Shown: positions 36,832-43,856 of the stretch, in pieces | Layout of the letters: each line of letters opens with the position of its first letter | How positions within the stretch are numbered: position 1 is the stretch's first letter | Origin: Novosphingobium sp. | GTDB lineage: Bacteria; Pseudomonadota; Alphaproteobacteria; Sphingomonadales; Sphingomonadaceae | DNA length: 43,856 nt | Assembly (NCBI GenBank): GCA_004211435.1 | Contig: SECS01000030.1 | Coordinates: 1-43,856, forward strand | Direction of reading: 5' to 3' | Notes under the pieces: generated by a model | The model's database searches: none | The model's input: the letters and a program-made list of their open reading frames with translations, nothing else | Told to the model about the DNA's origin: nothing | Translations under genes and position numbers: made by a program

Positions 36832-37371
36832 ATGATCGCACGCAAGAACCCCCTGCGGATCGCCGCACTGTCGCTGGCCCTGGCGCCGCTCGTGCCGATT
36901 TATGCGCAGTCCGCGCCGGCCGCCAAGTCCGTGGTTCCCACCGCGCCGCCGGCCTGGACCGTCACCTCTGACACCGCGCGCGGCGCGGTCGGCATCATGG
37001 CCTCGTCGAAGGGCGGCACCGTGCAATTCCTCGGCGGCTGCAGCAAAGGCGGCGAACCGGGCCTGACCGGCGCCTTCTCAAGCTATCAGGGCACGGGCCT
37101 GCGCACCGACGGCCAGGTAGAGCGCGTGGCCTTCTATGCCCGTGGCGAGGACTGGCAGGACGCTTTCTCGGTGCGGCTGCGCTATCTGTCGGGCAGCCGT
37201 TCGTGGGAGATCGCCCAACCGCTTTCGCCGGTGTTCTTCAGTTCGTTCTCGCGCGGTGCCACGCTGGCCGTGGTCAACAGCCGCAACGAGGAAATCTTCA
37301 CGTTCGACCTCACCGGGTCGACCGCGGCGGTGAAGGCGATGCGCACGGTCTGCGCTATTCCCGTCCAATAG
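36832..37371 (+). CDS. Secreted protein of unknown function
   Basis: ATG 36832 lies 14 bp after tgt and has GAAGGGAUUUGG before it. The 179-residue product has a signal peptide (MIARKNPLRIAALSLALAPLVPIYAQS). The mature part has GGTVQFLGGCSKGGEPGLTGAFSSYQG and a second Cys near the end (RTVCAIPVQ), likely a periplasmic disulfide. I recognise no family. It is probably co-transcribed with tgt. Confidence 0.75.
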   Translation: MIARKNPLRIAALSLALAPLVPIYAQSAPAAKSVVPTAPPAWTVTSDTARGAVGIMASSKGGTVQFLGGCSKGGEPGLTGAFSSYQGTGLRTDGQVERVAFYARGEDWQDAFSVRLRYLSGSRSWEIAQPLSPVFFSSFSRGATLAVVNSRNEEIFTFDLTGSTAAVKAMRTVCAIPVQ

Positions 37372-37417
37372 GAACGTCGTTGATCGGTTCGGCTAAAACG
37401 GGTTCAATGCGGCCTCG

Positions 37418-38242
37418 ATGCCGAACAGCTTCCAACAGGGCCTGATCTTCGTCGTGGGCGTGCTCGCGCCGCTCGCGCTGCCGCTGTTGTTCTTCGGCGT
37501 GCTCGAACGTCTGGCACCGGCAGGTCCGCTCAAGTCGGCGCGAGGCTGGTGGCTGAACCTGCGGCTGATGGTTGTCTATCTGGCGGTGCCGACCGTGCTG
37601 GCCGTGGCGATCAAGTTCTTCGTTGCCGAGGCCGGCGCGCTGAGCGGCGGCGGCTTGATCGATCTCCTGCCGTGGATTTCGATTTCGGGCACTGTCGGCG
37701 TGATCGTCGGATGCCTACTCTACCTGCTGGTCTGGGACTTCTTCTACTATTGGTGGCACCGCGCGCAGCATCGGTTCCCTGCGCTCTGGCGGATGCATAG
37801 CCTGCACCATATGGACGAGACGCTCGGCGTCTCGGCCAACATGCGCGTGCACTGGCTCGAAGAGATCGGCCGGACCGCGGTTATGTTCGTACCGATGGCC
37901 TTCCTGTTCAATCTGCCCGTCGCGACCGGCGTCACCGCCATCGTGCTGACCTTCTGGGGCGCCTTCATCCATTCGAACCTGCGACTGCACCTGGGCCCGC
38001 TGAGCCCGGTCATTGCCGGACCGCAGGTTCATCGCGTTCACCACAGCCGACTCGACGAGCATCACGACCGCAATTTCGCGGCCTTCTTTCCGGTCTGGGA
38101 CTACCTCTTCGGCACGTATCACCACCCCGCGCGCACCGAATTTCCGCCCACGGGACTTGAGGGAATGGAGGAGGTCGGTTCGGTCTGGGAAGCAGTGGTC
38201 CACCCCTTCCGGGGCGCGACGTTCAGGCGCGAAGCGGATTGA
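37418..38242 (+). CDS. Sterol desaturase / fatty acid hydroxylase family protein
   Basis: The 274-residue membrane protein has hydrophobic helices near residues 6-28, 46-68 and 88-110. The iron-binding histidine boxes are WWHRAQHR (about 113-120), HSLHH (127-131), and HRVHHS with HHDRN. It is a second member of the family in this window but with normal G+C, so it is likely native. Substrate unknown; membrane lipid or carotenoid hydroxylation is typical. Confidence 0.88.
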   Translation: MPNSFQQGLIFVVGVLAPLALPLLFFGVLERLAPAGPLKSARGWWLNLRLMVVYLAVPTVLAVAIKFFVAEAGALSGGGLIDLLPWISISGTVGVIVGCLLYLLVWDFFYYWWHRAQHRFPALWRMHSLHHMDETLGVSANMRVHWLEEIGRTAVMFVPMAFLFNLPVATGVTAIVLTFWGAFIHSNLRLHLGPLSPVIAGPQVHRVHHSRLDEHHDRNFAAFFPVWDYLFGTYHHPARTEFPPTGLEGMEEVGSVWEAVVHPFRGATFRREAD

Positions 38243-38257
38243 CGCCGGACGGCCGGC

Positions 38258-38422
38258 TCAGGCCGGCTGAACCTCGAGCTTGGTACCGCGATAGGCGAAG
38301 AATCGTCCCGAGCGCATCTCCATGAAGCCTGCGCCGATCTGGGCGGCGAAGCGCTGGGCGGTTGCGAGATCGGGGTACCATTTGCCGCGGCGGTGCGGCG
38401 TCACAAAGCGATAGCGTTTCAT
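38258..38422 (-). CDS. Small basic protein of unknown function (54 aa)
   Basis: Embedded in a longer open frame, ATG 38422 starts MKRYRFVTPHRRGKWYPDL, a 54-residue protein ending LEVQPA. It has a basic N-terminus and a compact alpha/beta-like pattern (ATAQRFAAQIGAGFMEMRSG, FFAYRGTKLEV). The compact start and sensible composition favour a real gene, but no ribosome site is strong. It lies downstream of the rpsD terminator, so it needs its own promoter. Confidence 0.5.
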   Translation of the reverse strand: MKRYRFVTPHRRGKWYPDLATAQRFAAQIGAGFMEMRSGRFFAYRGTKLEVQPA

Positions 38423-38553
38423 ACGTCCCGGATAATGCCGCCGAGGATGCGAAGTTCCCAGCAGCATGCTGTTTTCAGCAGGAAAAACGCGACGAATGGC
38501 GCGCTGCAACTGTGCAGCAAAGCGCGGGCAAGAGACGGGCAAAATTAGGGCAG

Positions 38554-38580
38554 AAAAAAGGCGGCCACAAGGGCCGCCTT
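38554..38580 (-). terminator. Intrinsic terminator of rpsD
   Basis: Minus strand: AAGGCGGCC, loop CUUGU, GGCCGCCUU continuing into UUUU. It has a perfect GC-rich stem and a U-run, 30 bp after the rpsD stop. Confidence 0.9.
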
Positions 38581-38609
38581 CGTTCGATTCGCAGGTGCGA
38601 AAAGCTGGA

Positions 38610-39224
38610 TCAGCGCGAGTAGAACTCGACGACCAGGTTCGGTTCCATGCGGACCGGATAGGGCACCTCGTCGAGCGTCGGGACGCGGACGAAAGTGATC
38701 TTGTCGGTGCCGTCGGGCGCGACGTAGTCGGGAACTTCACGCTCGGGCAGCGTCAGCGCTTCGGCGATAAGCGCCATTTCCTTGGCCTTGTTGCCCAGGC
38801 TGATGATGTCGCCCGGACGCACGCGACGCGAGGCGATGTTGCACTTCACGCCATTGACGCGGATGTGGCCGTGCGAAACGATCTGGCGCGCGGAGAAGAT
38901 GGTCGGCGCGAACTTGGCGCGATAGACGATCATGTCCAGGCGCTGCTCGAGCAGGCCGATCAGGTTCTGGCCGGTGTCGCCCTTCATGCGCGCGGCTTCC
39001 TGATAGGTCGCCTTGAACTGCTTTTCGGTGACGTCGCCGTAGTAGCCCTTGAGCTTCTGCTTGGCGCGGAGCTGGATGCCGTAGTCCGAGACCTTGCTCT
39101 TGCGGCGCTGGCCGTGCTGACCGGGACCGTAGCTGCGGCGGTTGACCGAGCTCTTGGGACGGCCCCAGATGTTCTCGCCCATGCGGCGATCGAGCTTGTA
39201 CTTCGACGAATTGCGCTTCGACAT
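38610..39224 (-). CDS. rpsD: 30S ribosomal protein S4
   Basis: The 204-residue protein begins [21 protein letters not shown] and has the S4 RNA-binding domain ([31 protein letters not shown]..). It ends LVVEFYSR. It binds 16S rRNA in 30S assembly. It stands alone, as in most alphaproteobacteria, with its own leader and terminator. Confidence 0.97.
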   Translation of the reverse strand: MSKRNSSKYKLDRRMGENIWGRPKSSVNRRSYGPGQHGQRRKSKVSDYGIQLRAKQKLKGYYGDVTEKQFKATYQEAARMKGDTGQNLIGLLEQRLDMIVYRAKFAPTIFSARQIVSHGHIRVNGVKCNIASRRVRPGDIISLGNKAKEMALIAEALTLPEREVPDYVAPDGTDKITFVRVPTLDEVPYPVRMEPNLVVEFYSR

Positions 39225-39280
39225 GCGCCTTCACTCCATTTGCTGCACCGGCGACGATCGCCCGCGCTAAGACCCCGGAA

Positions 39281-39310
39281 CCGCACCATCCGGCCTGAAA
39301 CCGGATGCGG
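39281..39310 (-). promoter_or_regulatory. rpsD leader hairpin
   Basis: CCGC-ACC-ATCCGG and CCGGATGCGG pair with a 3-nt bulge around a short loop (39281-39310) in the leader about 60 nt before the rpsD start. It could be an S4 autoregulatory site, but nothing specific to S4 can be shown. Confidence 0.3.
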
Positions 39311-39415
39311 CCGCTGCTTCACCGGGGGTGCAGGGCCAATTGCGAAGGCGCGCCCATGACGGGTGCATGACGGAAAGTCAAGGCCGCGGGGCGGTCTTGC
39401 GCGAAAGAAGCGCGC

Positions 39416-39685
39416 TCAACCGCCGTCGGGACTGCGGCGCAGGTCCTGCACCCGGCGGATCGCATCCTGGTCGTCGCGGTTGTTGCCGTCCCACTGCGCC
39501 CGCGTGCGGCAGACCTTGGGGCCGGGAAGGCGCGAACCGACCACCACCTGGCGGCGACATATGAGCTTGTCATCGACGGCTTCAGGTGCACCCGGCGTGG
39601 CGCTGGGCGTGGGGACGGGTTCTGCGGCGAAGACGGGGACTGCCGTGAGCAGCAATCCCGCAAGGATCGGCAATGTTGCTTTCAT
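39416..39685 (-). CDS. Small secreted protein with two conserved-looking cysteines
   Basis: The 89-residue product has a signal peptide (MKATLPILAGLLLTAVPVFAAE). The core, LICRRQVVVGSRLPGPKVCR followed by TRAQW (residues about 41-65), has Cys-x15-Cys. Proteins with this short CR..GSRL..VC.T..QW core are common in sphingomonads and have no known function. The start has no clear ribosome site. Confidence 0.7.
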   Translation of the reverse strand: MKATLPILAGLLLTAVPVFAAEPVPTPSATPGAPEAVDDKLICRRQVVVGSRLPGPKVCRTRAQWDGNNRDDQDAIRRVQDLRRSPDGG

Positions 39686-39724
39686 GGATGTAAATTGCTG
39701 TCCGCGCGCGCGTTTTGCAAGCGT

Positions 39725-40459
39725 CTAGCGCTTGCGCCCGGGTTCGCGTTCGAGCTGGCTGAGCACGCCGCGCAGGGTGCGCACCTCGAGATGGTTCCAG
39801 CCTGGCTTGGTCAGCAGGTTGCGCAAGGTCCGCCGGCTCGACGCGGCGCGGCTTTCGGGGAAGAAGTATTCGCGCGGTTCGAGCAGCGCCTCGAAGTGGC
39901 CGATCAGGCCTTCGAGCTCGTCCTGCGGTGCGGGGGGCAGGATTTCCTCCACGGTCGGCTGTTCGAGGCTGGCGTGCTTCGACCATTCGTAGGCGCAGAG
40001 GATCACCGCCTGTGCCAGGTTCAGCGAGCCGAATTCGGGATTGATCGGCACGGTGACGATTGCGCGGGCGAGAGCGACGTCCTCGGTTTCGAGCCCCGAG
40101 CGTTCGGGGCCGAAGACGAAGGCCGAGCGGCCGACGGCGCCATGGATGTCGCGCGCCGCCTCTTCGGGCGTCAGAACGGGCTTGGTGACGCCGCGCTTGC
40201 GCACGGTCGTGGCATAAACGTGGGCGCAGTCGGAAACGGCCTCGGCAAGCGTCTCGAAGACCTTGGCCTTTTCGAGCACGATATCGGCGCCCGCCGCGGC
40301 CGGGCCGGCGCTGGGATTGGGCCAACCGTCGCGCGGGGCGACGAGGCGCATTTCGGCGAGTCCGAAGTTGAGCATAGCGCGCGCGGCCTTGCCGATGTTC
40401 TCGCCGAGCTGGGGCCGGACGAGGACGATCAGCGGCTTCTTGTCAGTTTCCGCCGACAT
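39725..40459 (-). CDS. trmJ: tRNA (Cm32/Um32) methyltransferase, SPOUT family
   Basis: The start at 40459 ([29 protein letters not shown]) gives 244 residues; ATG 40471 is possible. The SPOUT knot marks are [30 protein letters not shown] and [17 protein letters not shown]-terminal extension (residues about 165-244) is typical of TrmJ. It 2'-O-methylates position 32 of tRNAs using SAM. It overlaps the nrdR stop by 17 bp and is the last gene of rpiB-glyA-nrdR-trmJ. Confidence 0.9.
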   Translation of the reverse strand: MSAETDKKPLIVLVRPQLGENIGKAARAMLNFGLAEMRLVAPRDGWPNPSAGPAAAGADIVLEKAKVFETLAEAVSDCAHVYATTVRKRGVTKPVLTPEEAARDIHGAVGRSAFVFGPERSGLETEDVALARAIVTVPINPEFGSLNLAQAVILCAYEWSKHASLEQPTVEEILPPAPQDELEGLIGHFEALLEPREYFFPESRAASSRRTLRNLLTKPGWNHLEVRTLRGVLSQLEREPGRKR

Positions 40460-40919
40460 CGCGCCCACCAACTTGCTGCACCGCGCTGGCGAATTCCTCG
40501 AAATCCTTCGCCTCGCTGAAATCGCGATAGACGCTGGCGAAGCGGATATAGGCGACGCTGTCGAGCTGGCGCAGCCCGTCCATCACCATGCCGCCGATGG
40601 CCTGCGAGCGGATCTCGCTCTCGCCCGTGGTCTCGATCTGGCGCTGTATGCCCGAGACGAGCTGGTCGATCCGTTCCTGCGCGACGCCGCGCTTGCGGCA
40701 GGCGAGGGTGACGGACTGCTCGATCTTCGAGCGCACGAAAGGTTCACGCGAATCGTCGCTCTTCACGACGGTGATCTCGCGCAGCTGGATGCGCTCGAAC
40801 GTCGTGAACCTCGCTCCGCAGCCCTCGCACTGCCGCCGGCGACGGATCGCGGCCCCGTCTTCGGTGGGCCGCGAATCCTTCACCTGGCTGTTGTCATGGG
40901 CGCAGAACGGGCAACGCAA
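40443..40919 (-). CDS. nrdR: Ribonucleotide reductase transcriptional repressor NrdR
   Basis: The 158-residue protein has the zinc ribbon CPFC (Cys3, Cys6) and CEGC (Cys31, Cys34). The ATP-cone domain follows ([31 protein letters not shown]), sensing ATP/dATP. It represses nrd genes. It starts 3 bp after the glyA stop, which ties dNTP control to one-carbon metabolism in the same transcript. Confidence 0.96.
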   Translation of the reverse strand: MRCPFCAHDNSQVKDSRPTEDGAAIRRRRQCEGCGARFTTFERIQLREITVVKSDDSREPFVRSKIEQSVTLACRKRGVAQERIDQLVSGIQRQIETTGESEIRSQAIGGMVMDGLRQLDSVAYIRFASVYRDFSEAKDFEEFASAVQQVGGRDVGGN

Positions 40920-40922
40920 AGG

Positions 40923-42215
40923 TCAGAGACCTTGGTAGATCGGGAAGCGGGCGCAGAGTTCCTCGACGCGCGCCTTCACGCTCGCCTCGACCTGAGCGTC
41001 GCCCTCTTCGCCGTTCTTGCGCAGGCCTTCGACCACTTCGGCAATCAGCTTGCCGATCTGGGTGAACTCGGCCTCCCCGAAACCGCGCGTCGTGCCCGCG
41101 GGGGTGCCGAGGCGAATGCCCGAGGTGACGAAGGGCTTTTCCGGGTCGTTGGGAATACCGTTCTTGTTGCAGGTGATCGCGGCGCGATCGAGCGCCTTCT
41201 CGGCGTGCTTGCCCTTGGCATTGTAGGGACGCAGGTCGACGAGCATCAGGTGATTGTCGGTACCGCCCGAGACGATGTCGAGACCCTGCTCCTGGAGCGA
41301 AGCCGCGAGCGCCTTGGCGTTGGCTTTCACCTGCCTTGCATAGGCCTTGAACGAGGGTTGCAGTGCCTCCGCGAAGGCAACCGCCTTGGCGGCGATGATG
41401 TGCATCAGCGGGCCGCCCTGGAGGCCGGGGAAGATCGCCGAATTGATCTTCTTGGCGATCGCCTCGTCGTTCGAGAGGATGATGCCCGAACGCGGACCGC
41501 GCAGCGACTTGTGCGTGGTCGTCGTGGTGACGTGGGCATGCGGGATCGGCGAGGGGTGCTCGCCGCCGGCGACGAGGCCCGAGAAGTGGCTCATGTCGGC
41601 CAGCAGGAAAGCGCCGACTTCATCGGCGATCTCGCGGAAGCGCTTGAAGTCCCACTCGCGCGAATAGGCGGTGCCGCCTGAGATGATCAGCTTGGGCTTG
41701 GTCTCGCGCGCGATGCGGGCGACCTCGTCCATGTCGATGCGGTGATCGTCGTCACGCACGGTGTAGGGCACGGGGTTGAACCACTTGCCGCTCATGTTGA
41801 CCGGCGAGCCGTGGGTCAGGTGACCGCCGGCGTTGAGGTCGAGGCCCATGAAGGTGTCGCCCGGCTGCAGCAGCGCCAGGAACACGGCCTGGTTCATCTG
41901 GCTGCCCGAATTGGGCTGGACGTTGGCGAACTGCGCGCCGAACAGCTGCTTCGCGCGGTCGATCGCGATCTGCTCGATCTCGTCGACATATTCGCAGCCG
42001 CCGTAATAGCGCTTGCCCGGATAGCCCTCGGCATACTTGTTGGTCAGGATCGAGCCGGCGGCCTGGAGCACGGCCTTCGAGCAAATGTTCTCGGAGGCGA
42101 TCAGTTCGATCTTGTCGCGCTGACGATCGAGTTCCTTGCCGATCCAGCCTGCGATCTCGGGATCGCTCTGGGCCAGGTCCTGGGTGAAAAAGCCTTCGGG
42201 GCGGATGTCGGTCAT
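40923..42215 (-). CDS. glyA: Serine hydroxymethyltransferase
   Basis: The 430-residue PLP enzyme has [15 protein letters not shown] with the cofactor lysine Lys236, [15 protein letters not shown] and the [19 protein letters not shown]-terminal signature. It converts serine and THF to glycine and methylene-THF, the main one-carbon source for purine and thymidylate synthesis. It follows rpiB by 14 bp and would be under the riboswitch upstream of rpiB. Confidence 0.97.
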   Translation of the reverse strand: MTDIRPEGFFTQDLAQSDPEIAGWIGKELDRQRDKIELIASENICSKAVLQAAGSILTNKYAEGYPGKRYYGGCEYVDEIEQIAIDRAKQLFGAQFANVQPNSGSQMNQAVFLALLQPGDTFMGLDLNAGGHLTHGSPVNMSGKWFNPVPYTVRDDDHRIDMDEVARIARETKPKLIISGGTAYSREWDFKRFREIADEVGAFLLADMSHFSGLVAGGEHPSPIPHAHVTTTTTHKSLRGPRSGIILSNDEAIAKKINSAIFPGLQGGPLMHIIAAKAVAFAEALQPSFKAYARQVKANAKALAASLQEQGLDIVSGGTDNHLMLVDLRPYNAKGKHAEKALDRAAITCNKNGIPNDPEKPFVTSGIRLGTPAGTTRGFGEAEFTQIGKLIAEVVEGLRKNGEEGDAQVEASVKARVEELCARFPIYQGL

Positions 42216-42229
42216 GCGGTCCTGCCTGT

Positions 42230-42667
42230 TCAGATCGAGGGGTTGGTGAGCTTTTCGACGCGGCCGGTGTGGCGGCCGCCGCCGAATTCGGTCGAAAGGA
42301 AAGCGTCGAGACAGGCCTTGGCCATGTCGATGCCGGTCAGCCGCGCACCCATGGCGATGGCATTGGCGTTGTTGTGCTCGCGCGCCAGCGCGGCCGAGAG
42401 CGGCTCGGAAACGAGCGCGCAGCGCAGCGCCGGATTGCGGTTGACCGCGATCGAGATGCCGATGCCCGAACCGCAGAGCGCGACGCCGTACTGCGCCGTG
42501 CCGTCGGCCACGACCGAAGCCAGCTTGTAGCCGTAGTCGGGATAGTCGACGCGGTCGGCGGTCTCGGGACCGAGGTCGGCGACCTCGTGGCCCAGGCTGA
42601 TCAGATAGTCGCGCAGTTCGGCTTTGAGGTCGACGGCGGCGTGATCGGAAGCGATGGCGATGCGCAT
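42230..42667 (-). CDS. rpiB: Ribose 5-phosphate isomerase B
   Basis: ATG 42667 ([18 protein letters not shown]) gives the normal 145 residues; the frame stays open through the leader but that part is the riboswitch. His9 and the catalytic Cys65 in [17 protein letters not shown] match RpiB. It interconverts ribulose 5-phosphate and ribose 5-phosphate, the precursor of PRPP and so of purines. It heads rpiB-glyA-nrdR-trmJ. Confidence 0.95.
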   Translation of the reverse strand: MRIAIASDHAAVDLKAELRDYLISLGHEVADLGPETADRVDYPDYGYKLASVVADGTAQYGVALCGSGIGISIAVNRNPALRCALVSEPLSAALAREHNNANAIAMGARLTGIDMAKACLDAFLSTEFGGGRHTGRVEKLTNPSI

Positions 42668-42780
42668 GGAAACTATCCGCTGAAGGAAGAGGAATCGATG
42701 AAGCCGCCCCTTAGGCGCGAGGGCGCGCCAAGGCCAGCCCGGGGAGGCGCTGAGATAGGGATGACACGAAAGACGGACAC

Positions 42781-42876
42781 GGCACTTCCCCGAAGAAACA
42801 GAGAGTGCCCAGACGAGCGGCAAGCCAAGATCGCGCTCCACGGCGGTGCTCCGCCTGTCTCGTCAGTTACGCGATG
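42781..42876 (-). ncRNA. Candidate ZTP/ZMP (pfl) riboswitch upstream of rpiB-glyA
   Basis: In the minus-strand RNA, P1 is AUCGCG (42875-42870) with CGCGAU (42835-42830). The segment ACUGACGAGACA follows the 5' arm. P2 is GGCGG-AGCA-CCGCC (42855-42842). GUGGAG precedes the P1 3' arm. GACGAG (42864-42859) pairs with CUCGUC (42817-42812) as a pseudoknot, followed at once by UGGGCA (42811-42806). Order and invariant bases match the pfl/ZTP aptamer, while the paired bases differ from the examples I recall, which suggests covariation. GGCACU (42809-42804), overlapping the end of the aptamer, also pairs with AGUGCC (42786-42781), a likely expression-platform hairpin, though with a weak U-tract. A gene set of rpiB and glyA fits ZMP sensing of one-carbon shortage. 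Confidence 0.72.
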
Positions 42877-42881
42877 GCGGC

Positions 42882-42910
42882 GATCTAGGCGTGACCGTCC
42901 GATTTGTAAA
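42882..42910 (-). promoter_or_regulatory. Promoter of the riboswitch-rpiB-glyA-nrdR-trmJ transcript
   Basis: TTTACA (42905-42910) and TAGATC (42882-42887) are 17 bp apart on the minus strand. The predicted start, about 42875, coincides with the first base of riboswitch P1. That agreement supports both calls. Confidence 0.6.
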
Positions 42911-42912
42911 GA

Positions 42913-43512
42913 TCAGGGCTGGGGAACGCCCGCTTTCGCCTGTTCGGCCATCTTGCGGGCGACCTCAGGGTGTTTCTGCAGATAGGCCATGATCGCCGCC
43001 CGCAGATCGTTCTGGCTAGCCAGGCTCGCGGCCTGTGCCTCGGCGAAATAGGTGCGATTGGCCGCCGCTACGGCGGGATCGGCCATCAGCGCTGTGCTAC
43101 GCGAGAAGTAGTGGCGACCGGCCGGGGTCTTGGCGAAGCGAGAGACTTCGATGAGTTCGGCGACCGAGAATTCGCGGGCGTAGGCCTGAATCATCGCCTC
43201 CATCAGAACCGGCAGATATCGCTGTGTGACCGGATCAATACGTTCGATCACCTTGGTCAGATGGGCATCGACGATCTGACGAAGCCCGGCGTCGGTGAAT
43301 TGGTCGGCCATGGCGCTGCGCATCTGATCCGTCATGGCCCGGGTCATCTCGGCCATCACCGTGGACTGGTGATCGGGCGGCATGATCGTCTCAACGATCT
43401 CGCGAGCATGGGCGATCGCGGTCGGTTCGGGCGTAGCAGCCGGTTCGGCGGCCAAAGGATTGGCTATGAACAGGGCGGGCGCGGTGACCAGAGCGAGAGC
43501 GAACTTCTTCAT
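42913..43512 (-). CDS. DUF2059-type periplasmic protein
   Basis: ATG 43512 starts a signal peptide (MKKFALALVTAPALFIANPLAA) and gives 199 residues; upstream residues are rejected. The mature part is helical, with the DUF2059 pattern YAREFSVAELIEVSRFAKTP (residues about 112-131) followed by GRHYFSRSTALM. It ends in a helix, HPEVARKMAEQAKAG. Function of DUF2059 proteins is unknown. It lies between the rpoD terminator and the rpiB promoter, so it is probably transcribed alone. Confidence 0.82.
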   Translation of the reverse strand: MKKFALALVTAPALFIANPLAAEPAATPEPTAIAHAREIVETIMPPDHQSTVMAEMTRAMTDQMRSAMADQFTDAGLRQIVDAHLTKVIERIDPVTQRYLPVLMEAMIQAYAREFSVAELIEVSRFAKTPAGRHYFSRSTALMADPAVAAANRTYFAEAQAASLASQNDLRAAIMAYLQKHPEVARKMAEQAKAGVPQP

Positions 43513-43560
43513 GATCGGGCGGCATGCCAGTTCGCCCTTACGACGTCCATCGGCAGCGGC

Positions 43561-43602
43561 CACAAAAACGAGAGAGCCCCGTCGCATCTCTGCGGCGGGG
43601 CT
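43561..43602 (-). terminator. Intrinsic terminator downstream of rpoD
   Basis: Minus strand: AGCCCCGCCGCA, loop GAGA, UGCGACGGGGCU (one G-U pair), then CUCUCGUUUUUG. It lies 107 bp after the rpoD stop and before the DUF2059 gene. Confidence 0.85.
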
Positions 43603-43709
43603 CCTTCCAGGCACTCTCCTTGCGGAGCCTGCCTTTCTCGTGATTTCCATTCTCTGACCAATGATGAAACGTCGGATGCGCTCGAACGGTTCCCGCTGGT
43701 CTGGAAAAA

Positions 43710-43856
<147 letters not shown>

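Noticed and set aside
38423..38553. Possible small RNA (GCTGCA-CAGT-TGCAGC hairpin and a short T-run)
   Set aside because: The stems are short, no promoter was found, and the run of T is not adjacent to a strong stem.
42668..42841. N-terminal extension of rpiB (about 58 codons open upstream)
   Set aside because: RpiB starts at [10 protein letters not shown]; the open stretch is high-GC leader occupied by the riboswitch-like RNA.

Overview
The window is chromosomal DNA from a high-GC alphaproteobacterium, most likely a sphingomonad (Novosphingobium/Sphingobium type). This rests on the G+C-rich codon use, a long type-2 LeuA, the coaD/peptidyl-prolyl isomerase/queA/tgt order, compact overlapping operons, and a catabolic complement (P450, carotenoid/stilbene oxygenase, epoxide hydrolase, nitronate monooxygenase, MaoC-like hydratases) common in that order. 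No insertion sequence, prophage, CRISPR array or rRNA is visible, and no gene-free stretch exceeds about 250 bp.

Layout. 1-2102: two tRNA-Glu genes (CTC and TTC anticodons) with a good promoter, then recJ. 2228-5341: four forward genes of mostly unknown role (secreted Gly-rich protein, flavodoxin-like protein, unknown protein, AHH-type HNH nuclease-like protein). 5302-15110: an accessory metabolic block with a nitronate monooxygenase behind a perfect 18-bp palindrome, a tandem pair of hot-dog MaoC-like proteins, leuA, a GlsB-type membrane protein, a DHA2 exporter, a DapB-like dehydrogenase and an epoxide hydrolase. 15124-16212: an I78 inhibitor lipoprotein and a YceI protein. 16366-19685: ilvB-ilvN-ilvC, transcribed leftward. 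19833-24306: miaA, serB, a small secreted protein and purL. 24401-28566: xseB-ispA-coaD-PPIase-queA. 27968-35590: cargo lying between queA and tgt (a lower-GC hydroxylase and GT-C-like pair, a YadG/YadH-like ABC exporter, TetR, carotenoid oxygenase, P450). 35693-38242: tgt, a secreted protein and a second sterol-desaturase-family protein. 38258-43856: housekeeping genes on the minus strand (small protein, rpsD, trmJ, nrdR, glyA, rpiB, DUF2059, 3' end of rpoD).

The most interesting material is regulatory RNA. The leader of rpiB-glyA-nrdR-trmJ holds what looks like a ZTP (pfl) riboswitch. It has P1, a P2 hairpin, the GGAG segment, a six-base-pair pseudoknot and the terminal UGGGCA, and it begins at the predicted transcription start of a TTTACA/TAGATC promoter. 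Two branched-chain amino acid loci appear to be controlled by attenuation. leuA is preceded by a Leu-rich leader peptide and mutually exclusive stems. ilvBNC is preceded by a strong promoter, a leader ORF with Val, Ile, Ala and Val codons, and a hairpin followed by a U-rich tract.

The second point of interest is queA. Its reading frame has no stop where QueA normally ends and runs about 200 residues out of frame into a lower-GC hydroxylase gene. This marks the edge of an apparent insertion that separates queA from tgt.
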